A stretch of 5,435 nucleotides of DNA, taken from the NCBI GenBank assembly GCA_003695505.1, contig RFIY01000162.1, forward strand, positions 1 to 5,435, given 5' to 3'. A program made the translations under genes and the position numbers. The notes beneath the pieces are model-generated. The model made no database searches. It saw only the letters and a list, made by a program, of their open reading frames with translations, and had not been told where the DNA came from. Below are positions 1-5,311 of this stretch, one piece after another (positions within the stretch are counted from its first letter, which is position 1; each line of letters begins with the position of its first letter). This stretch comes from J088 sp003695505 [NCBI: Candidatus Dadabacteria bacterium] (GTDB taxonomy: Bacteria > J088).

Positions 1-324
1 CTGTTTGCACCTACCGTCAGCCACCGCCTCGCATCGTGCTATCCGGCGCCCGAGGTCTTCGATCTGCATCGCTATGACCCGGATCGTGCCGAGCATCGGA
101 CTCCTGGTGCGTTCCTGCCGTATGGCGTGGGCGTCCACATTTGCCTGGGTGCCGGAATTGCGGATGCGTTGATCGTCGCGACACTGGCGCGTCTCCTTGC
201 ACACTACGAACCGCTGATCCATCCCCAACCGGACCGGTTGCGGATTCGGGCGCGCCCAACACCGGCACCGGTCGGTTTTCGGTTGCAACTCTCACCGCGG
301 CAGCGAACAAGTCAGGCAGCCTGA
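1..324 (+). CDS. Cytochrome P450, C-terminal fragment (5' end outside window)
   Basis: This is the last 107 codons of a cytochrome P450, a haem-thiolate monooxygenase that inserts one oxygen atom from O2 into an organic substrate using electrons from redox partners. Counting from the first base, residues 38-50 read FLPYGVGVHICLG. This matches the P450 haem-binding loop (FGxGxHxCxG), with Cys48 (bases 142-144) as the proximal haem ligand. Tyr41 stands where Phe is usual. The upstream PEVFDLHRY (17-25) fits the PxxFxPxRF segment that precedes the loop. The L-helix follows (about 50-70), but the Glu usual in GxxxAxxE is replaced by Leu57. A beta-rich tail ends at TGA. Bacterial P450s run about 400-500 residues, so three quarters of the gene lies upstream. 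The substrate and subfamily cannot be judged. No ferredoxin or reductase gene is in the window. The family is secure. Confidence 0.9.
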   Translation: MFAPTVSHRLASCYPAPEVFDLHRYDPDRAEHRTPGAFLPYGVGVHICLGAGIADALIVATLARLLAHYEPLIHPQPDRLRIRARPTPAPVGFRLQLSPRQRTSQAA

Positions 325-325
325 C
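311..325. repeat. 15-base perfect inverted repeat over the P450 stop codon
   Basis: GTCAGGC-A-GCCTGAC is a perfect 7-base dyad centred on base 318, and it contains the P450 TGA. As RNA it could form a 6-bp stem with a 3-base loop. No U-run follows, so it is not a classical intrinsic terminator. As DNA it could be a protein-binding site, because its GTCA/TGAC ends reappear in the dyad at 336-351. The repeat itself is certain and its role is inferred. Confidence 0.5.
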
Positions 326-335
326 GCGTCGCCAG

Positions 336-351
336 TTGACCATTTCGTCAA
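336..351. promoter_or_regulatory. Putative operator overlapping the -35 box
   Basis: TTGAC-N6-GTCAA is a perfect 5-base inverted repeat whose left arm is the -35 hexamer itself. An overlapping dyad, CCATTT-N6-AAATGG (340-357), fills the spacer. A dimeric repressor bound here would occlude RNA polymerase. Short dyads arise by chance in AT-rich DNA, so the function is inferred from position. Confidence 0.35.
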
Positions 352-364
352 AAATGGATAATAT
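336..364 (+). promoter_or_regulatory. Candidate sigma70-type promoter of the hydroxylase gene
   Basis: TTGACC (336-341) matches the -35 consensus at five of six positions. A 17-base spacer separates it from TAATAT (359-364), and an alternative -10, GATAAT, lies at 357-362 with a 15-base spacer. Transcription would begin near 370-372, about 35 bases before the hydroxylase ATG. The segment from about 341 to 392 is strikingly AT-rich against GC-rich surroundings. The promoter is predicted from sequence only. Confidence 0.6.
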
Positions 365-366
365 AG

Positions 367-383
367 ATTTTCCATTGGAAAAT
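367..383. promoter_or_regulatory. Putative operator: 17-base palindrome at the transcription start
   Basis: ATTTTCCA-T-TGGAAAAT is a perfect 8-base inverted repeat with a one-base centre. It starts two bases after the predicted -10 box and covers the expected transcription start. This size and position are typical of an operator for a dimeric regulator such as a TetR- or MarR-type protein, though no regulator gene is in the window. It ends 12 bases before the GGAG ribosome binding site (396-399), so an RNA hairpin here could also affect translation. Confidence 0.5.
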
Positions 384-405
384 ACCAAGTTTCCTGGAGT
401 AGAGA

Positions 406-1095
406 ATGAGTGCGGACATGGTGACCTTCTACATCGTGCTTACCGGAATCCTCGCCGGTACCGGCCTGGTGATGTTGACCCTCGCCGTTGTCGCCGACCG
501 ACCCGTCGCGGATGCGATCCGAATCGAATCGACGAAGCCGCGCCGTCTCGGCGGGCCAAAATTGTGGGGCATGATCTTCGCGAACTCGATCCTGTCGATC
601 GCGATGATCTATGGCGCAACCGCCCTGCCCGGCGCTCCACTTTTCTATGAGGGGCCAGCCGTGTGGTGGCGCGTCCTGCTGGAGGTCGCCGGCATTCTGG
701 TCCTCTACGACTTTGTCTACTACCTCGCGCACCGGTTTCTGTTGCACGGGCCAATCAAGCCGCTTTACCGCGTCCACGTCCTGCACCATACGGCGAGTCC
801 GCCCCGCGCGCAGGACAGCCTCTGGGTGCATCCGGTCGAAACCTTCATTGGTCTGGCGCTGATGATCGGCTCGACCTGGGTCGTCGGACCGGTTCACCTC
901 TGGTCCTTCGCGGCGATGTTTGCGATCTACTCGTTCATGAATGTCGTCATTCACGGGGGGCTGGAGTTTCGCGGACCGTGGCGGTTCATCGGCTACATGG
1001 CGCGCAAGCACGACACACACCACAAGTCGATGAAGCACGGCAACTACGCGTCGATCACGCCGTTGTTCGACAAACTGTTCGGTACGGCGCAGTAA
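406..1095 (+). CDS. Fatty acid hydroxylase / sterol desaturase superfamily membrane protein
   Basis: This 229-residue integral membrane oxygenase belongs to the fatty acid hydroxylase/sterol desaturase superfamily. These enzymes use a non-haem di-iron centre held by histidine clusters to hydroxylate or desaturate lipid-like substrates with O2. The histidine boxes are complete: H109-X4-H114 (HRFLLH), H124-X2-H127-H128 (HVLHH), H142 in HPVE, H183 in VIHGG, and H202-X2-H205-H206 (HDTHH) followed by HGNY (211-214). Hydrophobic stretches at about 6-30, 52-72, 88-105 and 147-182 should be membrane segments, with the boxes facing the cytoplasm. The ATG is supported by GGAG at 396-399, six bases upstream. 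The length is at the short end for the superfamily, but no motif is missing. A cytochrome P450 lies just upstream, so the two may share a lipid, sterol, terpenoid or alkane-type pathway. Candidate substrates include sterols, carotenoids and fatty acids, and the sequence does not decide between them. Confidence 0.9.
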   Translation: MSADMVTFYIVLTGILAGTGLVMLTLAVVADRPVADAIRIESTKPRRLGGPKLWGMIFANSILSIAMIYGATALPGAPLFYEGPAVWWRVLLEVAGILVLYDFVYYLAHRFLLHGPIKPLYRVHVLHHTASPPRAQDSLWVHPVETFIGLALMIGSTWVVGPVHLWSFAAMFAIYSFMNVVIHGGLEFRGPWRFIGYMARKHDTHHKSMKHGNYASITPLFDKLFGTAQ

Positions 1096-1097
1096 TC

Positions 1098-1126
1098 GCG
1101 CAAGGTTTGCGCCGCCGGATGGCGGC
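1098..1126. repeat. Two overlapping GC-rich hairpins after the hydroxylase gene
   Basis: GCGCAA-GGT-TTGCGC (1098-1112) and GCCGCC-GGAT-GGCGGC (1111-1126) are perfect six-base stems sharing two bases, starting three bases after the hydroxylase TAA. No U-tract follows, so intrinsic termination is doubtful. They could stabilise the 3' end of the transcript or mark a Rho-dependent end. Confidence 0.4.
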
Positions 1127-1136
1127 ACGCTATCAT
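1107..1136 (+). promoter_or_regulatory. Weak candidate promoter for the membrane protein gene
   Basis: TATCAT (1131-1136) matches the -10 consensus at five of six positions. TTGCGC (1107-1112) lies 18 bases upstream as a poor -35 (three of six). Transcription would start near 1143, about 26 bases before the 1169 ATG. The -35 lies inside the hairpin region, so read-through from the hydroxylase gene is an alternative. Confidence 0.3.
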
Positions 1137-1168
1137 CTGCGGCAGACGCCTCGATACCCGTCGGCCGA

Positions 1169-2383
1169 ATGGACCTCCGCATGCGCCCAGAGACGATGTT
1201 GCCATGGTTGCTCGCGGCCCTCGCTGTCCTGATTCCTCTGGCATTCTGGCGCGGTCGCCTCTGGCTGCAGTCACTCCGGCACGGTCCGCAGCCCGGCACC
1301 GTCGTCCGTGGTCGGCGCTTTCTGCCGCCGGATCTGCAGGCCATCATCGGGGCAATCCTGCTCGTCCTGTGCATTCCACTGCTGCTTCAGCTTTCGCCGA
1401 GGCCGCTCGATACGCTGCGCGATGCGCCCGGTCTTGCGGTTGGCGTCGTACTCGCGCTGGTCGCCGTTGGCCTGTTCCTGAGCGGCCTGTTTCGCCTGTT
1501 GCGGGCCCCGGTGGCTCGGCCGAAACTCCTGCTCGAAAGCGCCGGCTCGTCCGGTCTGATTGCCGGTCGCGTGCGTCTGCCTCTGGAGCTGCGCCGCGGA
1601 GAACCGATCAAGGTCCGCCTCCTTGTCCAGAAGGCGCAGCTCATCCATCATCGTGGCGGCGAGATTCAGCTCCTCGAAGCGCCGCTGTGGGCGGAGGAGC
1701 GCACGATCCGGGTCGAGCGTCACGCCGGGCGCACGGAGCTGCCCTTTCTGTTCTCACCTCCGCCGCGCCTGCCCGGCGCGGAGGCCGAAGGCGCGCGGGT
1801 CGAGTGGCTGCTCGAAGTCGGGCTGCCGCATCGCCCGCCGCTGGTGATGGCGCTGCCGCAACCCGACCGATCCGAGTCGCCGGACGAATCCCCGTCAGCG
1901 GCAGGCGGCCTCATACCGACCGGGTGGCGTACTCAGCAGCCGGTCTGGTTGCAGTTCGTGACGACGGCGTTCGTGGCCGTTTTTGCCGCGTTGATCTGGA
2001 TCGTCTTCACGGTCGAACGCGCGGGTTGGGAACAGCTCCCGCACCGCATTCCAGGGATGCTGTGGCGCGGCGCCGCCGCGCTCGTGATCTTCGCCGCGAT
2101 CCTTGGCGAACTGGTGCTGCGGATTGCACCGGAGTCGGACGCCGCTGTACGATGGCAGCGCTGGCGGCTTGCTCTGCTGGCTGGCGCCGCCGGCAGCGCG
2201 CTGGGGGCATTGATCGCCCTCGTCCGTCTGCTGCATCGGGGCCTGCCGCTAAGCTTTGACCTTGTCTCGGACATCTTTGTCGATGCGGTGGCCGGCATGT
2301 TGATGCTTGCGGGCCTGCTTGGACTGCTGCGGCTGCTGTGGCTGGTCGGCTCCGGCCGGCAGCGGAAGTCTGGGGCGAGTTGA
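1169..2383 (+). CDS. Multi-pass membrane protein of unknown function
   Basis: This 404-residue protein has about seven hydrophobic segments: roughly 10-28, 56-75, 88-111, 264-283, 297-319, 333-355 and 371-394. The soluble block at about 115-260 is predicted beta-rich. Its pattern (GRVRLPLELRRGEPIKVRL, then a basic EERTIRV strand, then RTELPFLFSPPPRLPG and VEWLLEVGLP) recalls the arrestin-like or DUF3592-type sandwich found in other uncharacterised bacterial membrane proteins. That similarity is by eye and weak. A Ser/Pro-rich linker (232-246) joins it to the C-terminal membrane bundle. The start is uncertain: ATG at 1169, 1181 and 1196 are all in frame, none has a strong Shine-Dalgarno, and 1196 would put the first membrane segment right at the N-terminus. 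It lies 73 bases after the hydroxylase gene on the same strand and may be co-transcribed with it. No catalytic motif is visible. Confidence 0.75.
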   Translation: MDLRMRPETMLPWLLAALAVLIPLAFWRGRLWLQSLRHGPQPGTVVRGRRFLPPDLQAIIGAILLVLCIPLLLQLSPRPLDTLRDAPGLAVGVVLALVAVGLFLSGLFRLLRAPVARPKLLLESAGSSGLIAGRVRLPLELRRGEPIKVRLLVQKAQLIHHRGGEIQLLEAPLWAEERTIRVERHAGRTELPFLFSPPPRLPGAEAEGARVEWLLEVGLPHRPPLVMALPQPDRSESPDESPSAAGGLIPTGWRTQQPVWLQFVTTAFVAVFAALIWIVFTVERAGWEQLPHRIPGMLWRGAAALVIFAAILGELVLRIAPESDAAVRWQRWRLALLAGAAGSALGALIALVRLLHRGLPLSFDLVSDIFVDAVAGMLMLAGLLGLLRLLWLVGSGRQRKSGAS

Positions 2384-2395
2384 GAGGCGTCGCGC

Positions 2396-5194
2396 TCAGC
2401 GCACGATCAACATCGTCTCCGCGTCTGCGACGATCGGCACACGGACGAGCTGCCCTTCGGGCAGTGTCACCGCGGTGACACCGTCCGGAAGCTCGACCCC
2501 TGTCACCGTGTCCCGCGCCGGCGGCGGGCCAAGCAGCAATGCGCGCGACGCATTCGTGCGGCTGCGCAGTGTCACGCTGTAGCTGGCGCCGTCCGCGGCC
2601 ACGTCGACGCGCATCAGCGGCAGATCGAGGGCATACTGTCCGCCTGGCGGCAGCTTCGGCGCGATCCCCAGCGCCAGTTCGGTGCGTCCTTCGACCACCG
2701 CCGTCACGGGTTCGATGCCGAACACGCGCAACGCGCCGAGCAAGGGCCCGACATGCTGATTCGAATTGATGATCGGGAAGTCGCGCGTCGGCGTCGCGAC
2801 CGATGCCCAGGTCTGGCCTGCATCGGGATGAACGTTGGTGTACTGCGCATCGGGTCCGGACCAGATGCCGTACCAGATATCGGGATAGACGTCGGCCTTG
2901 CGCGCCATCGTATTGCGCAGGAACTCGATCCACGCCGCGTCACGATCGGCGTGTGCAAAGCCCCAGATCGCCAGCGCCGAGATCGCCGGATTACTGCTGC
3001 CTTCGTCGGTCGCGCCTTCGAGCGCATTGGCCGGTTCCGAGAAATAGTGAAACTGAAACATACCGGTCGTCGACGGCGTCGACAGGTGTTCACGCGTCAG
3101 CACAACGAGCTCGCGCGCGTCGTCCGGCGTCGGCGGCAGATCTGCGATCAATGCCAGCGCATTGCTGAACAGAAAGATCACCTCTTCGCCAAACGGCTCA
3201 TTCGGCCCGAACCAGGCGCGTCGGTACCAGCCGTCCGGCAACCGCTCCTCGGCAGCCTCGCGACGCTGCTGCGCCGAAAAGGTGAGGATGTCGTTCGCGG
3301 CGGTCGTCGCTCCGCGCGCCTCCAGCATTGCAGCCGCCCACGATCCCATCCGCGCGGCCATCATCGCGTTCGCGACGCTTTCGCCCTCTTTTTCCGCCTG
3401 CTCGCGATCTTCGGCAAAAAAGGTGATGCTGTCATCCCAGTCGCCGGTCTGCACATGAATCAACCCGTGCGCGCCGACCCCGATGTCGTCGATCAGGCGA
3501 CGCACTCCGGCTTCAATGTGCCGCCAGAGCGGGCGCGACGCGCTCTCGTCTTTCGGCCACCAGGGTTCCATCGCATCGAGGATCGTCTGGTCACCGGTCG
3601 CCGCTACATATTCCGCGATGCCCCACCAGAGAAACAGATCAACGTCAGATGGATTGGTATGAATGCCCGCATCGCTGAGCTGGCCATATCCGCCGACCGC
3701 ATACGACAGTGCACGACGGTCCTCGTGCCGCATGCGTGCGGCGTACAGCAACACTTCGCGCGCCAGCGCCGGGTCGATGTAACTGAGCGGCGCGGCGATG
3801 AACATGAAGTCGCGCACGGCCCCGTCGAGACCGTGCTTGTACCAGTAGGCAGATCCCTGGTTGACGATGAAGTGTTCGAAGTACTGCTGAAAACCACCCG
3901 CGTTGCGCAAGTAGTAGCTGTGCCAGGCCAGCTCGCGGCGTAGCGCAGCCAGGTCAGGTACGTCGCCACGCGCTGGCTCCGGTGCGGTCAGGTCGACGGC
4001 ATAGGCCGCATGAGCCGCTGCAAGTGCGCGTGCGTCCTGCTCAGCCGTCTGCTCACTCGCAAGCTGCCACGGCGCGACCATCGCCGTCACCGCCGCGCCC
4101 GGCTCGGTGTATCCGAACGCATAGCGCAGCCGCACCGTTTCCCCGGGCGCGATCGTCAGGTTCCGGGACGGCGCGAGCATCGCCGCCTGGCCGAAACCAT
4201 CGACCTCGAAACGCCCGTCGAGCGCCACTCTTCCCGCGGCGGGCACGGGACGTGTCGCCTCCGCCCAGAATGCACGGGGGTCTGCGTAGACGCGGTCGGG
4301 AATCCCGGACAGATCCGCGACGAAGGTATCGAAGGGCTCGGGATTGAAGTCCGTCGGCGGGGAGACCGGAGTGCCGCCGCTGAGTTGCGCCCGCACGATC
4401 GCGCCATCGTGGCCGATCGACAGGGTGAGCCCCTCATTGAGCGCATCGCGTTCGGCGTCGAGCCGGGCCGGCAATGTCGGCTCCAGCGAGCCAGAGCGAA
4501 CGAGCTGAATCGGCATCGCGTGACGATTGACGTCCCAGACCTCGACATGCTCCAGGTCGATCGTCCGCCCGGTCAGATTGGTGATCGCCACATCATCCAC
4601 GAGCAGCGCCGCATCCGGCTGTGGCGCCCAGATGTTGCGTTCGACGCGCAGTTCGCCATCGCACCAGTCATGCGTCGCGTACCCCATGCCGAATACGCGT
4701 CGCGTCAGGCTCTCCGCCGGCTTCCAGCGGTCGGCCGTGACGATCTGCCGCCCGTCGGCAAGCGACAGCACCGAAAAACCACCGGCGAAGTTCCCGCTGG
4801 CCGGATCGAACCGGTTCAGCGCCTCGAGACCGCGATCCTGAATGAACACCTCGACGTAACCGTGGTTGTAGGCCAGCGCGTTGATGCGCAGGTTGCCGAC
4901 CAGGTGCCAGTGATCGCGACGTGGCAACTGCTCGGTGTTCGGCCAGAGCGCCCGGCCGTCGTGCATCTGGTCGAGCGTGTAGCGATACGCCGGCAGACCG
5001 AAGCGGTCGACGAACCATAGACCGAAGGATCCGTGGCCCGAGGCTCCGGCGGCAAATGGCGCGATACGGTCGGGCAGCACAGACTGCACCTGCACCGGCG
5101 CGTCGAACCCGCAGCGGCGCGCGAGCGTCTCCGACTGGCAACCGGCCAGCGTGGCCAGCAGCAGGATTGCGCGCACGACGTTCGAGGTTCTCAT
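2396..5194 (-). CDS. Secreted GH94/GH36-like glycoside hydrolase lipoprotein
   Basis: This 932-residue lipoprotein resembles GH94/GH36-like carbohydrate enzymes. The chosen ATG gives a signal peptide, MRTSNVVRAILLLATLAGC, with lipobox LAGC and lipidated Cys19. The same frame stays open to 5227, but that would add 11 residues unlike a signal peptide. A GTG at codon 7 is an alternative start. Residues about 35-395 form a beta-sandwich region, with GHGSFGLWF and ITNLTGRTIDLEHVEVWDV typical of the family. About 420-825 looks like an (alpha/alpha)6 barrel: WHSYYLRN, NQGSAYWYKHGLDGAVRDF, HTNPSDVDLFLWWGIAEYVAATGD, then TGDWDDS (583-589), which matches the GH94 GDWND site that supplies the general acid. 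WYGIWSGPD and DFPIINSNQHVGPLLGAL follow, then a beta cap. The C-terminal KENGG...H block of classical phosphorylases, which helps hold phosphate, is not seen, so hydrolysis is more likely. The substrate is unknown; a beta-glucan or oligosaccharide is a guess. It is convergent with the membrane protein gene and divergent from the phosphoesterase gene. Confidence 0.8.
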   Translation of the reverse strand: MRTSNVVRAILLLATLAGCQSETLARRCGFDAPVQVQSVLPDRIAPFAAGASGHGSFGLWFVDRFGLPAYRYTLDQMHDGRALWPNTEQLPRRDHWHLVGNLRINALAYNHGYVEVFIQDRGLEALNRFDPASGNFAGGFSVLSLADGRQIVTADRWKPAESLTRRVFGMGYATHDWCDGELRVERNIWAPQPDAALLVDDVAITNLTGRTIDLEHVEVWDVNRHAMPIQLVRSGSLEPTLPARLDAERDALNEGLTLSIGHDGAIVRAQLSGGTPVSPPTDFNPEPFDTFVADLSGIPDRVYADPRAFWAEATRPVPAAGRVALDGRFEVDGFGQAAMLAPSRNLTIAPGETVRLRYAFGYTEPGAAVTAMVAPWQLASEQTAEQDARALAAAHAAYAVDLTAPEPARGDVPDLAALRRELAWHSYYLRNAGGFQQYFEHFIVNQGSAYWYKHGLDGAVRDFMFIAAPLSYIDPALAREVLLYAARMRHEDRRALSYAVGGYGQLSDAGIHTNPSDVDLFLWWGIAEYVAATGDQTILDAMEPWWPKDESASRPLWRHIEAGVRRLIDDIGVGAHGLIHVQTGDWDDSITFFAEDREQAEKEGESVANAMMAARMGSWAAAMLEARGATTAANDILTFSAQQRREAAEERLPDGWYRRAWFGPNEPFGEEVIFLFSNALALIADLPPTPDDARELVVLTREHLSTPSTTGMFQFHYFSEPANALEGATDEGSSNPAISALAIWGFAHADRDAAWIEFLRNTMARKADVYPDIWYGIWSGPDAQYTNVHPDAGQTWASVATPTRDFPIINSNQHVGPLLGALRVFGIEPVTAVVEGRTELALGIAPKLPPGGQYALDLPLMRVDVAADGASYSVTLRSRTNASRALLLGPPPARDTVTGVELPDGVTAVTLPEGQLVRVPIVADAETMLIVR

Positions 5195-5202
5195 CGCGAA
5201 AC

Positions 5203-5211
5203 AGCATATCA
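5203..5211 (-). promoter_or_regulatory. Candidate extended -10 for the lipoprotein gene
   Basis: Read on the minus strand, TGATATGCT (5211 to 5203) is an extended -10 element (TGnTATGCT). No good -35 lies 16-18 bases upstream. It ends only eight bases before the lipoprotein ATG, so transcription would start within a few bases of the start codon and give an almost leaderless mRNA. No Shine-Dalgarno precedes the ATG, which is consistent with this. Confidence 0.4.
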
Positions 5212-5226
5212 CCGCTGCGCCGCACA

Positions 5227-5248
5227 CCGGCTCAGAACCGGCTCAGAA
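5227..5248. repeat. Exact tandem duplication of an 11-base unit
   Basis: CCGGCTCAGAA occurs twice head to tail (5227-5237 and 5238-5248) between the divergent genes. The 11-base period is about one helical turn, so a protein bound to both copies would sit on one DNA face. It lies just upstream of the plus-strand -10 element, where an activator or polymerase contact could fall. A chance slippage duplication is also possible. Confidence 0.6.
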
Positions 5249-5264
5249 ATTGATCCGCCGGCGC

Positions 5265-5273
5265 TGCTATGCT
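5265..5273 (+). promoter_or_regulatory. Candidate extended -10 for the metallophosphoesterase gene
   Basis: TGCTATGCT (5265-5273) is an extended -10 without a clear -35. Transcription would begin near 5280, leaving a leader of about 32 bases that contains the AGGAGA ribosome binding site (5297-5302). The surrounding TGnTATGCTG...TTTCG is repeated in inverted orientation in front of the lipoprotein gene. Confidence 0.5.
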
Positions 5274-5311
5274 GTGTTTCGTTGCCACGAAAAAACAGGA
5301 GAACATCGACG

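Noticed and set aside
292-1374. Minus-strand frame of 360 codons across the hydroxylase gene
   Set aside because: It runs antisense through the P450 tail, a promoter region, a complete histidine-box enzyme and the next gene. Its product is low-complexity Arg/Asp/His-rich.
1204-2259. Plus-strand frame of 351 codons inside the membrane protein gene
   Set aside because: The alternative frame gives an Arg/Ala-rich product without membrane segments or motifs. The 1169 frame has clear hydrophobic periodicity.
2392-2402. Small dyad GCGCT-C-AGCGC at the convergent gene ends as a possible terminator
   Set aside because: A five-base stem with a one-base loop and no U-tract on either strand is too weak and is expected by chance at this GC content.
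2753-3943. Long plus-strand open frame (396 codons) opposite the lipoprotein gene
   Set aside because: It lies wholly antisense to a well-supported enzyme. Its product is Arg/His-rich with no recognisable domain, as expected from an opposite-strand frame in GC-rich coding DNA.
4010-5020. Long plus-strand open frame (336 codons) opposite the N-terminal half of the lipoprotein gene
   Set aside because: Same reasoning: Arg-rich translation without motifs, fully covered by the conserved sandwich domain on the other strand.
5195-5227. Upstream extension of the lipoprotein reading frame to an ATG at 5227
   Set aside because: The extra 11 residues (MCGAAVICCFA) precede a complete signal peptide starting at 5194, and the extension covers the predicted promoter, so 5194 is preferred.
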